In this document: positions 1-7,978 of the stretch, one piece after another
How positions within the stretch are numbered: position 1 is the stretch's first letter
How the letters are laid out: every line of letters starts with the position of its first letter
From: Candidatus Nanopelagicaceae bacterium
GTDB taxonomy: Bacteria; Actinomycetota; Actinomycetes; Nanopelagicales; Nanopelagicaceae
Length of the DNA: 64,000 nucleotides
Assembly: GCA_009694285.1 (NCBI GenBank)
Contig: SHVK01000001.1
Location: 1 to 64,000 of the forward strand
Direction of reading: 5' to 3'
Made by a program: the position numbers and the translations under genes
Notes under the pieces: model-generated
Told to the model about the DNA's origin: nothing
Seen by the model: the letters and a program-made list of their open reading frames with translations, nothing else
Databases searched by the model: none

Positions 1-1
1 A

Positions 2-73
2 GCCTCTGTTAAGGGCCATCGTGGTCGTGCGCCAGAGTGGCATCATAAAGATGGATCATTCGCCGAATGGTAA
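2..73 (+). CDS. C-terminal end of a galactonate-dehydratase-like enzyme (partial)
   Basis: The window opens inside this gene. Reading frame 2 gives 23 codons ending PEWHHKDGSFAEW and a TAA stop at 71-73. That tail matches the last residues of the next gene (PEWIQKDGSYAEW) and the usual end of DgoD-type enolase-superfamily dehydratases. It is therefore most likely a tandem paralogue of the gene at 88, separated by only 14 bases, probably in the same operon. Catalytic residues lie outside the window, so substrate cannot be judged. Confidence 0.75.
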   Translation, partial: ASVKGHRGRAPEWHHKDGSFAEW

Positions 74-87
74 AAGTGATTAATTAA

Positions 88-1266
88 ATGAAAGTAACTG
101 GTTATGAATTATTTAATGTCAAGCCACGTTCGGTATTTTTGAAGATTGAAACAGATGAGGGCATAACTGGTTGGGGTGAACCTGGACTGGAATATAAGCC
201 AGCAACTTCAATAGCAGCTGTTGATGAGATGATGGATCATGTAATGGGTCGCGATCCAATGCAGATTGAGCGACATTGGCAACGAATGATGAAAGGTGGT
301 TTTTACCGCGGGGGAGCTGTTCTTAACTCTGCAGTTTCCGGAATTGATCAAGCGCTATGGGATATCACCGGAAAGAAATTAGGAGTTCCGGTTTATCAAC
401 TTTTAGGTGGTCCGGTACGGGATCGAATTAAAGTTTATGGACATGTTGGTGGCTCTGGAGAACGAAATAAGTTTGGTAAGTATCCGGTAAAAGCAGATAT
501 TTCGGAAATATTAGATCGAGTTCGTCAACAGATGGCGGCCGGATTGCAAGTGATTAAATTTTGCCCGGCAGATGCTTTGGCTCATATTGATACCCCAACG
601 GAGTTAAAGAATATTGTAAGTAGGGTTGAAGCAGTCCGCAATGAAGTTGGCGACGACATTGGAATTGCGCTTGATTTTCATGGACGGTTTAGCTTGGCGA
701 TGTCACGTAAAGTCTTCCCACTTTTAGAAGAGTTTAATCTGCTATTTATTGAAGAACCGGTACTTCCTGAATATACATCTCATTTTGGATTAGTGGCGCG
801 CTCCACTTCAACTCCAATTGCCACTGGGGAAAGATTGTTTTCAAGAGGAGATTACAAAGATTTATTACGTTCTGGAATTGCCGTGGCTCAACCTGATGTA
901 AGTCACGCAGGTGGTATTTCAGAAATGCGCAGAATTGCATCCATGGCTGAAACTTATGATGTAGCCATGGCTCCACATTGTGCAATTGGGCCAATTGCTC
1001 TTGCTGCGTGCTTGCAAGTTGATTTTGCCACGCCAAACTTTTTAGTACAGGAACAAATTATCGGGGTAGGGGATCCCGGTGAAGTTCTGGCAGATTTAGT
1101 TAATTACTCTGACCTAAAACCAAAAGATGGCTATATTGAGTTGATGAAAAAACCTGGACTTGGAATTGAAGTTGATGAAAAAGCAATGCGTGCGGCTGCT
1201 GTTAAATTCAATGACGCCAGACAGCCTGAGTGGATTCAGAAAGATGGCTCATACGCCGAGTGGTAA
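88..1266 (+). CDS. dgoD: D-galactonate dehydratase family protein (enolase superfamily)
   Basis: The 392-residue protein belongs to the mandelate racemase / muconate lactonizing branch of the enolase superfamily and resembles D-galactonate dehydratase, which converts galactonate to 2-keto-3-deoxygalactonate. The N-terminal capping domain is followed by the barrel with DFH near residues 196-198 (metal ligand and base), FIEEP and GER (further metal ligands), and a late APHC histidine. The QPDVSHAGGI segment and the DGSYAEW tail are typical of DgoD. It follows a partial paralogue by 14 bases and converges on ndgR with 3 bases between stop codons. No strong ribosome-binding site is visible, which fits translational coupling. 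A related sugar acid such as L-rhamnonate or L-fuconate remains possible as substrate. Confidence 0.85.
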   Translation: MKVTGYELFNVKPRSVFLKIETDEGITGWGEPGLEYKPATSIAAVDEMMDHVMGRDPMQIERHWQRMMKGGFYRGGAVLNSAVSGIDQALWDITGKKLGVPVYQLLGGPVRDRIKVYGHVGGSGERNKFGKYPVKADISEILDRVRQQMAAGLQVIKFCPADALAHIDTPTELKNIVSRVEAVRNEVGDDIGIALDFHGRFSLAMSRKVFPLLEEFNLLFIEEPVLPEYTSHFGLVARSTSTPIATGERLFSRGDYKDLLRSGIAVAQPDVSHAGGISEMRRIASMAETYDVAMAPHCAIGPIALAACLQVDFATPNFLVQEQIIGVGDPGEVLADLVNYSDLKPKDGYIELMKKPGLGIEVDEKAMRAAAVKFNDARQPEWIQKDGSYAEW

Positions 1267-1269
1267 AAA

Positions 1270-1992
1270 TTAACCTTTTGCTAAGTACTCAGTAATTCGC
1301 GCAGCGGTTGCGACAACTGCGGCGGCATGAATCCGGCCCGGTTGTCTGCTTAATCTTTCAATTGGTCCACTAATACTTACTGCGGCAATTACTCGATTGT
1401 GTGGTCCACGAATTGGTGCCGAGACACTGGCAACTCCTGCCTCTCGTTCACCGACACTTTGCGCCCAACCACGACGTCGAACTGCGGATAAAGTCGCCGC
1501 GTTAAATCTGGAGTTTTTCAGCGCCCGATGTAATCGATCTACATCCTCCCAAGCCAAAAGTATTTGTGCCGCAGAGCCGGCTTGCATTGTTAGTGCAGTT
1601 CCAACTGGAACTGAATCTCTTAATCCTGATAAACGCTCTGCAGCTGCAATGCATAAACGTGAATCACTATGTCTACGATAAATCTGGGCACTTTCACCAG
1701 TGGCATCACGCAAAGCAACTAACGCTGGGTTTGCAATTGCCATCAATCGATCTTCACCAGCAGAGGCTGCAAGTTCCTCCTCGCGGGCACCGATGGTAAA
1801 ACGTCCATGTAAATCTCTGGCGACAAAACGATGATGTTCAAGTGCTACCGCTAAACGATGGGCGGTCGGGCGGGCGATTCCAGTTGCGGCAACTAATTCA
1901 GCGAGGGAGTGCGGACCTGATTCAAGGGCATTTAATATTGCGATCGCTTTATCAAGAACTCCAACACCACTTCCACCCAGATCTTTATCCAT
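1270..1992 (-). CDS. ndgR: IclR-family regulator of leucine biosynthesis (NdgR/LtbR type)
   Basis: The 240-residue regulator has an N-terminal winged helix-turn-helix (IARPTAHRLAVAL) and an IclR effector domain carrying YRRHSDSRLCIAAAERLSGL and the GVASVSAPI segment. These match NdgR of Streptomyces and LtbR of Corynebacterium, which lie divergently from leuCD and control leucine and other amino-acid genes. The same divergent arrangement is present here. A TAGTAT hexamer lies 6 bases before the ATG and no Shine-Dalgarno is visible, so the mRNA is probably leaderless. An inverted repeat between the two genes is a likely operator. Family assignment is strong; the effector is not evident from sequence. 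Confidence 0.92.
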   Translation of the reverse strand: MDKDLGGSGVGVLDKAIAILNALESGPHSLAELVAATGIARPTAHRLAVALEHHRFVARDLHGRFTIGAREEELAASAGEDRLMAIANPALVALRDATGESAQIYRRHSDSRLCIAAAERLSGLRDSVPVGTALTMQAGSAAQILLAWEDVDRLHRALKNSRFNAATLSAVRRRGWAQSVGEREAGVASVSAPIRGPHNRVIAAVSISGPIERLSRQPGRIHAAAVVATAARITEYLAKG

Positions 1993-1993
1993 G

Positions 1994-2004
1994 ATATGAT
2001 ACTA
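1994..2004. promoter_or_regulatory. Back-to-back -10 elements for ndgR and leuC
   Basis: On the minus strand TAGTAT (2004-1999) ends 6 bases before the ndgR ATG, the spacing of a leaderless start. On the plus strand TATGAT (1994-1999) would start a leuC transcript near 2006. No convincing -35 boxes were seen. Both calls are inferred from the hexamer and spacing only. Confidence 0.45.
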
Positions 2005-2025
2005 GCATCTTGAATATTGAGATGC
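2005..2025. promoter_or_regulatory. Candidate NdgR operator (inverted repeat)
   Basis: GCATCT (2005-2010) and AGATGC (2020-2025) form a perfect 6-base inverted repeat around a 9-base AT-rich centre that contains AATATT. It lies between the two divergent start codons, just upstream of the ndgR -10 and over the predicted leuC start point. That is the position expected for a site where NdgR controls itself and leuCD. The regulator-site pairing is inference. Confidence 0.5.
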
Positions 2026-2040
2026 AATAGGAGGCTTGGA

Positions 2041-3438
2041 ATGGCGACCACATTAGCGCAAAAGGTTTGGGAAGACCATGTAGTACATCGCGCATCTGGT
2101 GAACCCGATTTAATTTATATTGATTTACATTTGATCCACGAAGTAACTAGCCCGCAAGCATTTGATGGCTTGCGAATTGCTGGACGTAAAGTGCGCCGTC
2201 CTGATTTAACTATTGCTACCGAGGATCACAACACACCTACTATTGATATTGATAAACCAATAGTCGATCCGATTTCAAAGATTCAAGTAGATACATTACG
2301 CAAAAATGCAAAAGATTTTGGTATTCGAATTCACTCACTTGGTGATGTCGAGCAGGGGATTGTGCATGTTGTAGGGCCACAATTAGGACTCACACAACCT
2401 GGAATGACAGTTGTTTGTGGAGATTCACACACCTCAACACATGGTGCATTTGGTGGATTGGCTTTTGGTATCGGAACCAGCGAAGTAGAACATGTATTGG
2501 CAACTCAAACTCTTCCATCGGCAAAACCTAAGATGATGGCGGTAAATGTTGAAGGAGTACTGCCAGCAGGAGTCACCAGCAAAGATATAATTTTGGCATT
2601 AATTGCAAAAATCGGAACTGGCGGCGGCCAAGGTTTTATTATTGAGTATCGTGGTAGCGCAATAAGAGCGCTTTCAATGGAAGCTCGGATGACAATTTGC
2701 AATATGTCTATTGAGGCGGGCGCAAGAGCCGGATTAATAGCACCGGATGAAACAACTTTTAATTATTTAAAGGGTCGCGATCATGCTCCAAAAGGTGCAG
2801 ATTGGGATGCAGCAATTGCATATTGGAAAACTTTGAAGAGTGATGATGACGCACATTTCGATCTACAAGTAGATCTTCCGGCTGATTCACTTGCTCCTTT
2901 TGTTACCTGGGGAACAAATCCAGGACAAGGTGTGGCTTTAAATGATGTTGTTCCAAACCCGGCGGATATTAAAGATGAAGCAGCTAGAAATTCTGCTGAA
3001 CGGGCGTTGGTCTACATGGATCTCAAAGCTGGAACTCCGATGAAGCAGATTAAAGTCGATACAGTTTTCTTGGGTTCTTGTACTAACGGAAGAATTGAAG
3101 ATTTACGTTCTGCCGCTCAAGTATTGAAAGGTGCAAAAGTTTCCCAAAACGTACGGATGCTAGTTGTTCCAGGTTCGGCCCGCGTTCGTCTGCAAGCAGA
3201 AGCTGAAGGTTTGCATGAAATATTCCTTGCCGCAGGTGCCGAATGGCGACAAGCAGGTTGTTCTATGTGCTTAGGAATGAATCCTGATCAATTAAAACCT
3301 GGAGAGCGTTGCGCTTCAACTAGTAATAGGAATTTTGAAGGAAGACAAGGAAAAGGTGGTCGTACACATTTAGTAAGTCCACTTGTCGCTGCGGCTACTG
3401 CAATACGTGGCACACTTTCTGCGCCGGCAGATCTTTAG
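2041..3438 (+). CDS. leuC: 3-isopropylmalate dehydratase, large subunit
   Basis: This 465-residue aconitase-family protein works with LeuD to isomerise 2-isopropylmalate to 3-isopropylmalate in leucine synthesis. The 4Fe-4S ligands are the cysteine of GSCTNGR and the CSMC pair near the C terminus. [14 protein letters not shown] and the [10 protein letters not shown] segment are family signatures. The start was placed at [13 protein letters not shown] because a perfect AGGAGG lies at 2029-2034, 6 bases upstream; a longer frame back to 2017 has no such support. leuD follows after 36 bases. Divergent ndgR and an inverted repeat upstream suggest IclR-type control. Confidence 0.97.
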   Translation: MATTLAQKVWEDHVVHRASGEPDLIYIDLHLIHEVTSPQAFDGLRIAGRKVRRPDLTIATEDHNTPTIDIDKPIVDPISKIQVDTLRKNAKDFGIRIHSLGDVEQGIVHVVGPQLGLTQPGMTVVCGDSHTSTHGAFGGLAFGIGTSEVEHVLATQTLPSAKPKMMAVNVEGVLPAGVTSKDIILALIAKIGTGGGQGFIIEYRGSAIRALSMEARMTICNMSIEAGARAGLIAPDETTFNYLKGRDHAPKGADWDAAIAYWKTLKSDDDAHFDLQVDLPADSLAPFVTWGTNPGQGVALNDVVPNPADIKDEAARNSAERALVYMDLKAGTPMKQIKVDTVFLGSCTNGRIEDLRSAAQVLKGAKVSQNVRMLVVPGSARVRLQAEAEGLHEIFLAAGAEWRQAGCSMCLGMNPDQLKPGERCASTSNRNFEGRQGKGGRTHLVSPLVAAATAIRGTLSAPADL

Positions 3439-3474
3439 AAATAACTCAGACCAGTGAAAGTAGGAGCGTAACGA

Positions 3475-4068
3475 ATGGAAAAATTCACCATTCATACTGG
3501 AACTGCAGTTCCGCTTCGCCGCAGCAATGTTGACACTGATCAAATAATCCCGGCTGAGTATTTAAAGCGTGTGACCAGAAGCGGATTTGAAGATGGATTA
3601 TTTGTGGCCTGGCGCAAGGACCCACAATTTGTACTTAATCAACCGCAATACAAATCAGCATCTATTTTGGTAGCGGGCGCAGATTTCGGAACTGGCTCTT
3701 CCCGCGAGCATGCGGTTTGGGCCCTGCAAAATTATGGATTCTCAGCAGTACTTTCCAGCAGATTTGCCGATATTTTCCGCGGCAACTCACTTAAAAGTGG
3801 ATTGCTAACTGTCATTTTGCCGGAAAGCGAGATTGAGGCTATTTGGGAACAGGTTGAGAAAAACCCGGCAACCATAATTTCAGTTGATTTAGTAGCGCGC
3901 CAAGTCAGATACGAGCAGAAAATCCTGCCCTTCGAAATTGATGATTACACCCGCTGGCGGCTAATGGAAGGCCTCGATGAGATCGGTTTAACTTTGCAAC
4001 ATAGTGATAAAGTTACGGATTTTGAGCGTAAAAGAGCTACTTTCAAACCGGTAACTCTTACTAACTAA
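3475..4068 (+). CDS. leuD: 3-isopropylmalate dehydratase, small subunit
   Basis: The 197-residue swivel domain of isopropylmalate isomerase completes the active site of LeuC. The [14 protein letters not shown] start, the GTGSSREHA substrate loop and the [16 protein letters not shown] segment are diagnostic. It lies 36 bases after leuC, with a GTAGGAG ribosome-binding site before the ATG, so the pair is one operon. Length is normal for the family. No clear terminator follows; a weak hairpin lies further downstream in the HU leader. Confidence 0.97.
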   Translation: MEKFTIHTGTAVPLRRSNVDTDQIIPAEYLKRVTRSGFEDGLFVAWRKDPQFVLNQPQYKSASILVAGADFGTGSSREHAVWALQNYGFSAVLSSRFADIFRGNSLKSGLLTVILPESEIEAIWEQVEKNPATIISVDLVARQVRYEQKILPFEIDDYTRWRLMEGLDEIGLTLQHSDKVTDFERKRATFKPVTLTN

Positions 4069-4144
4069 TCCAAAGTTTTCCAATCTAAGAGATTTGTCGG
4101 ATAAAATAAGGCTTTTTAGCATGTAATAACTTTGCGCGACACGC

Positions 4145-4178
4145 GAGGCCGGTGATGGACTCTCATCTCGGCGGCCTC
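4145..4178 (+). other. Stem-loop in the leader of the HU gene
   Basis: GAGGCCG (4145-4151) pairs perfectly with CGGCCTC (4172-4178), and GATG/CATC pair inside the loop. The run after the stem is only mildly T-rich (TAAGTTTTAG), so it is weak as a terminator for leuCD. It lies about 60 bases before the HU start and could instead be an mRNA-stabilising or regulatory leader element. Confidence 0.45.
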
Positions 4179-4236
4179 TAAGTTTTAGACAAGATTGAGG
4201 GTGCTCCTCGATTCGCCTATAAAAAAGGGGATTTTT

Positions 4237-4677
4237 ATGAATAAGGCACAGTTTATTGCGGTTCTAATGCCGCACTTTCATGGCAGCAAGAAAGATGCAA
4301 CTCATGCAGTTGACATTGTTTTTGACTCAGTTACTCGCGCAGTCTCAAAAGGCGACGAAGTAAATATTGCTGGGTTTGGAAAGTTTAAGAAAGTTCACAA
4401 AAAAGCCCGTACCGCTCGCAACCCTTTCACTGGTGATCCAGTAAAGGTAAAAGCAAAATCTGTTCCAAGGTTTGTTGCTGGTAAAGAGCTAAAGGAAATT
4501 GTAAATGGCGATCGTAAGCAAGATGCAGCGCCAAAGCCAGCAGTAGCAGCTCCTAAGAAAGCCGCAAAAAAGGTAGCTAAGAAAACAGCCAAGAAAGCTC
4601 CTAAGAAAGCCGCAAAAAAGGTAGCTAAGAAAGCACCTAAAAAGGCAGGGAAGAAGGCCGCTAAAAAGCGTCGCTAG
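4237..4677 (+). CDS. hup: HU-family nucleoid protein with lysine-rich tail
   Basis: The first ~90 residues are a normal HU/IHF fold (MNKAQFIAVLMPHF, GFGKF, ARTARNPFTGDPV). They are followed by a ~50-residue tail of AAKK/APKK repeats, the histone-H1-like arrangement of actinobacterial HupB/HupS that compacts DNA. The start was chosen at MNKAQF because the family begins there and AAGGGGA lies 6 bases upstream; an in-frame start at 4195 would add unrelated residues. The tail DNA contains a perfect 36-base repeat. A strong terminator follows, so the gene is probably monocistronic. Confidence 0.95.
   Translation: MNKAQFIAVLMPHFHGSKKDATHAVDIVFDSVTRAVSKGDEVNIAGFGKFKKVHKKARTARNPFTGDPVKVKAKSVPRFVAGKELKEIVNGDRKQDAAPKPAVAAPKKAAKKVAKKTAKKAPKKAAKKVAKKAPKKAGKKAAKKRR
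4549..4632 (+). repeat. 36-base direct repeat coding the HU tail
   Basis: A 36-base unit occurs identically at 4549-4584 and 4597-4632, a 48-base period (16 codons), inside the lysine-rich tail of HU. Identity at the base level, including synonymous positions, suggests recent in-frame duplication. Such tails vary in length between strains by slippage or unequal recombination. Confidence 0.9.
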
Positions 4678-4702
4678 TCGCTCTTGCTTTAAAAGAATCA
4701 GC

Positions 4703-4746
4703 AAAATCAGGGTCTGGGTGAGAAATCTCTCCGGCCCTGATTTTTT
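4703..4746 (+). terminator. Rho-independent terminator after HU
   Basis: ATCAGGG (4706-4712) pairs with CCCTGAT (4735-4741), and inner CTGG/CCGG and GAGA/TCTC pairs extend the stem. A run of six T follows at 4741-4746. This is the clearest terminator in the window and isolates the HU gene from plsC. Confidence 0.9.
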
Positions 4747-4771
4747 ATGGCTGATGAAAGGCTGATTAAAG

Positions 4772-4777
4772 TAAGGT
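4772..4777 (+). promoter_or_regulatory. -10 hexamer of plsC (leaderless)
   Basis: TAAGGT ends 6 bases before the plsC ATG and just after the HU terminator. The spacing fits transcription starting at or next to the start codon. Confidence 0.5.
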
Positions 4778-4783
4778 ACTGAC

Positions 4784-5569
4784 ATGGGTGAGATTACATA
4801 TCCACCGCCAAAGGGTTACCCACTTGGCGTAACTTCTTGGTTTAGATTTGGTGCCAGATTAGTAATCCCACTAATTAAATTAATTTCAAAGCGTGAATGG
4901 CGTGGGGCTGAAAATATTCCCAAAACAGGTGCAGCTATTGTTGTTTCAAATCACATCTCTTATTTTGACCCACTTGCCTTTGCACATTTTTTGTATGCAA
5001 ACGGACGAGCTCCAAGATTTCTCGGAAAATCAGAGTTATTTAAATTGCCAATAATCGGAACTGTTTTGCGCGGTGCCGGACAAGTGCCAGTTGAGCGCGA
5101 AAGCGAAAATGCAAAGTTCGCACTTCACCATGCAGTTGCGTTTTTGGAAGCCGGACATTTACTTGGTGTTTATCCCGAAGGCACACTTACGCGCGATCCT
5201 GGGGTTTGGCCGATGAAAGCTAAAACTGGAATTGCGCGATTGGCAATTATGACAAAGGTTCCAGTTATTCCATGTGCACAATGGGGGGCTCAAGCATTAT
5301 TGCCACCTTATTCAAAGCGTCCTCGTCTTTTTCCACGCAAACTCACTCAAGTCACCGCTGGCTCGCCACTAGATTTCTCTCCTTGGTACGGACGAGAAGA
5401 TGAGATCGAAGCATTAAATGAGGCCACCACATATGTAATGGATACGATCACCGGTATGGTGGAAACCTTGCGTGGTGAAAAAGCGCCCGCTCAGAGGTTG
5501 GATCCACGAACCACCTCTTTACCTCGAACTGGAAACTTTCGAAAGAAAAGCAAAGGATCGGATAAATGA
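4784..5569 (+). CDS. plsC: 1-acyl-glycerol-3-phosphate acyltransferase
   Basis: The 261-residue membrane-associated acyltransferase adds the second acyl chain in phosphatidic acid synthesis. The catalytic NHISYFDP (NHx4D) lies near residue 57 and the PEGTLTRD (EGT) phosphate-binding motif near 130. A HTH-like hydrophobic N-terminal region precedes them. The stop overlaps the gpsA start by ATGA, and GpsA makes the glycerol-3-phosphate that feeds this pathway, so the pair forms a phospholipid operon. The -10 hexamer six bases upstream suggests a leaderless mRNA. Substrate could also be another lysophospholipid. Confidence 0.93.
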   Translation: MGEITYPPPKGYPLGVTSWFRFGARLVIPLIKLISKREWRGAENIPKTGAAIVVSNHISYFDPLAFAHFLYANGRAPRFLGKSELFKLPIIGTVLRGAGQVPVERESENAKFALHHAVAFLEAGHLLGVYPEGTLTRDPGVWPMKAKTGIARLAIMTKVPVIPCAQWGAQALLPPYSKRPRLFPRKLTQVTAGSPLDFSPWYGREDEIEALNEATTYVMDTITGMVETLRGEKAPAQRLDPRTTSLPRTGNFRKKSKGSDK

Positions 5570-6561
5570 GAGTTGCGATATTAGGTGCTGGTTCTTGGGG
5601 TACGGCTTTCGCGCAAATTGCTGCCGATGCTGGAAATGATGTTTCGATCTGGGGTAGAACCCCGCAAACTATTAACGAAATAAACACTGATCATCACAAC
5701 TTTAAATTTCACCCTGAAAATATCCTCCCTCAATCCATTAACGCATCAACCGATGCACAAAAAGTATTGAAAGATGCCGATGTGGTGGTACTTGCAATCC
5801 CAGCACAGACGTTGCGTCAAAATTTAAGTGATTGGGGATCATCAATCCCAAGTAGTGCAAATATTTTAAGTTTGTTAAAGGGAATTGAAGTCGGGACTCT
5901 TGAAAGAATGAGCCAAGTGACTACTGAAGTATTAGGAATTAATGCTGAGCGAGTATCTGTCTTGACTGGTCCGAATTTAGCTGGCGAAATTATTAGGCGT
6001 GAACCAGCGGCTTCGGTGATTGCGTGTAGCAATGAAACAAATGCACATCACTTACAAGACATATGCGCCACTCCATACTTTCGACCATATACATCAACAG
6101 ATGTGATTGGTTGCGAATTAGCTGGTGCAATTAAAAACGTTATGGCTTTAGCAGTTGGAATGGCAGTTGGTTTAGGAATGGGTGATAACACCAAAGCCAC
6201 AGTTATTACCCGCGGATTGGCTGAAACTGCCAGACTCGGCGTCGCAATGGGCGCAGATCCATCTACTTTTGCTGGACTCGCAGGTATGGGGGATTTAGTG
6301 GCCACTTGTTCTTCACCACTTTCGCGTAATAGATCTGTTGGTCAACTTCTCGGACGCGGATCAACAATTGACCAAGCCAGATCAAAAACTAAAACAACAG
6401 CAGAAGGTGTGAGTTCAGCACCTGCGGTGCTTGCTCTTGCTAAGAAATTTCAAGTTGATATGCCAATTGTGGAAGCAGTGGTAGATGTTGTGCAAAATTC
6501 TTTACCGCCGGCTGAAGTTGTTAAACGTTTAATGAGCCGCACAACTCGTTCTGAGTATTAA
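5566..6561 (+). CDS. gpsA: NAD(P)-dependent glycerol-3-phosphate dehydrogenase
   Basis: GpsA (331 residues) reduces dihydroxyacetone phosphate to sn-glycerol-3-phosphate for phospholipids. The N-terminal Rossmann motif GAGSWGTAFA starts at residue 7. The C-terminal domain has the GCELAGAIKNVMALAVG segment with the catalytic lysine and the GLAGMGDLVATCSS motif. It overlaps plsC by four bases and is followed by ddl. Length and motifs are normal. Confidence 0.97.
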   Translation: MRVAILGAGSWGTAFAQIAADAGNDVSIWGRTPQTINEINTDHHNFKFHPENILPQSINASTDAQKVLKDADVVVLAIPAQTLRQNLSDWGSSIPSSANILSLLKGIEVGTLERMSQVTTEVLGINAERVSVLTGPNLAGEIIRREPAASVIACSNETNAHHLQDICATPYFRPYTSTDVIGCELAGAIKNVMALAVGMAVGLGMGDNTKATVITRGLAETARLGVAMGADPSTFAGLAGMGDLVATCSSPLSRNRSVGQLLGRGSTIDQARSKTKTTAEGVSSAPAVLALAKKFQVDMPIVEAVVDVVQNSLPPAEVVKRLMSRTTRSEY

Positions 6562-6564
6562 AAT
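6559..6564 (+). promoter_or_regulatory. -10 hexamer of ddl (leaderless)
   Basis: TAAAAT overlaps the gpsA stop codon and ends 7 bases before the ddl ATG. No Shine-Dalgarno is present, so ddl can be transcribed on its own as a leaderless message. Confidence 0.45.
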
Positions 6565-6571
6565 AACACCC

Positions 6572-7606
6572 ATGGGAGATGCTGCTAAGTTAAAAGTTGG
6601 AGTCATTTGTGGCGGTGCCAGCAGCGAACATTCAGTCTCCTGCTTATCAGCGGCTTCCTTGCTCAAATCTATCGATCGCGATCACTTTGAAGTAACACTA
6701 ATTGGGATTACGCAAAAGGGTAAATGGGTCCGTTTGAAAGATGACCCGTCTTTAATCTCACTTAAGGGGGACCAGCTTCCAGTCGTACCTACAGATGCAC
6801 CTGATATTTCATTAAGTGAAATTAGAGCTGAGATAGATATAGCTTTCCCAGTAGTTCACGGGACATTTGGCGAAGATGGAACTTTGCAATCAATTTTAGA
6901 TCAAGCAGGAATTGTTTATGTTGGATCTGGAGAAATCGCATCTGGAGCTGGTTTTGACAAAGCGGTTTCGCGCAAAATTTTTAGTGATGCCGGAATTCCA
7001 AGCACCAATACAAAAATTTTATTGATGAACGACTGGAAAATCCAGCAAAGCAAAATTGAAATTGAGATTAAGGCTGAGTTTGAACTTCCTTTGTTTGTGA
7101 AGCCTTCCAGATCTGGGTCAAGTCAGGGCGTTGCAAAAGTAAAGAGTTGGGACCAACTCTCGGGTGCCATCAATGATGCATTTTGCCATGACGATAAAGT
7201 TTTGATTGAAGAGATGATTTCTGGCCGTGAGGTGGAGTGCGGAGTGCTGGGTTCTAAAGCTTCAGCTGTAGGTGAAATTAAGATTCTTGGTAACCACGAA
7301 TTTTATGATTTTGAGGCAAAGTATTTGGACGATGCCACTAAATTAATAGTGCCTGCGGAAATTCCAGATGAGACTACTAATCAGATTAGGGTATTAGCAA
7401 TACAAGCATTTAATTTAATTGGGGCAGAAGGTTTAGCCAGAGTTGATTTTTTCTTGAAAGATGATGGATCTTTGATCTTAAATGAGATTAACACAATGCC
7501 TGGATTTACAGCGACTTCGATGTATCCGAGGTTATGGCAAGCAAGTGGAATTGCTTATCAAAGTTTAATCACCGAGCTTATTAAGGTTGCACAAAAAAAA
7601 GTTTAG
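6572..7606 (+). CDS. ddl: D-alanine--D-alanine ligase
   Basis: The 344-residue ATP-grasp enzyme joins two D-alanines for peptidoglycan precursors. The N-terminal domain starts with GVICGGASSEHSVSC and contains FPVVHGTFGEDGTLQ. The ATP-grasp region has VKPSRSGSSQGV, and the metal-binding NEINTMPGFT lies near the C terminus. It starts 10 bases after gpsA and converges on the Lrp-type gene with 3 bases between stop codons. Confidence 0.96.
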   Translation: MGDAAKLKVGVICGGASSEHSVSCLSAASLLKSIDRDHFEVTLIGITQKGKWVRLKDDPSLISLKGDQLPVVPTDAPDISLSEIRAEIDIAFPVVHGTFGEDGTLQSILDQAGIVYVGSGEIASGAGFDKAVSRKIFSDAGIPSTNTKILLMNDWKIQQSKIEIEIKAEFELPLFVKPSRSGSSQGVAKVKSWDQLSGAINDAFCHDDKVLIEEMISGREVECGVLGSKASAVGEIKILGNHEFYDFEAKYLDDATKLIVPAEIPDETTNQIRVLAIQAFNLIGAEGLARVDFFLKDDGSLILNEINTMPGFTATSMYPRLWQASGIAYQSLITELIKVAQKKV

Positions 7607-7609
7607 TAG

Positions 7610-7846
7610 TTACTCGTTAACTACTGGACAGGTAAGAGTGCGAGTTATCCCGGGGACTGCTTGAACTTTGGTAAGAATTAAGCGACCGAACTCCTCCATG
7701 GATGCAGATTCGGCACGCATGATTACATCGTATGGACCACCAACGCCTTGAGCCAAACTCACACCAGGGATTGCGCCAACTGCTTTAGCAACGCCAGCAG
7801 CTTTTCCGACCTCAGTTTGAATCAGAATGAACGACTGAACTGACAT
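7610..7846 (-). CDS. Stand-alone Lrp/AsnC ligand-binding (RAM) domain protein
   Basis: At 78 residues this is only the C-terminal ligand-binding domain of Lrp/AsnC regulators, with no helix-turn-helix. The FILIQTEVGKA start and the GPYDVIMRAES segment match small actinobacterial RAM proteins that often sit beside ddl and thiL. Such proteins oligomerise and bind amino acids; DNA binding is not expected. AAGGAG lies 6 bases before the ATG. The role in the cell is unknown. Confidence 0.85.
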   Translation of the reverse strand: MSVQSFILIQTEVGKAAGVAKAVGAIPGVSLAQGVGGPYDVIMRAESASMEEFGRLILTKVQAVPGITRTLTCPVVNE

Positions 7847-7934
7847 GGGCTACTCCTTCACTGGCAGGTATTTAATGTTCCGAGGGTAGCGCGGAGTAGG
7901 CTCAGGGCGATAGTCATTTAAATTTTCCGACTTT

Positions 7935-7967
7935 TTACAGCGAAATTACAGCACAGTTACAGCGAAG
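7935..7967. repeat. Three 11-base tandem repeats upstream of thiL
   Basis: TTACAGCGAAA (7935-7945), TTACAGCACAG (7946-7956) and TTACAGCGAAG (7957-7967) are three near-identical units with an 11-base period, one DNA turn each. The last unit ends 11 bases before the TTG start. They could be phased binding sites for a regulator or a chance tandem duplication. Confidence 0.6.
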
Positions 7968-7978
7968 AAAGGATCACT

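Noticed and set aside
4549-4632. CRISPR-like repeat
   Set aside because: The two units are in frame within the HU lysine tail and the 12-base interval is coding; no array or cas genes.
7847-7978. TPP riboswitch upstream of thiL
   Set aside because: The gap lacks CTGAGA and the GAACC...CCGG-type elements; only the 11-base repeats are seen.
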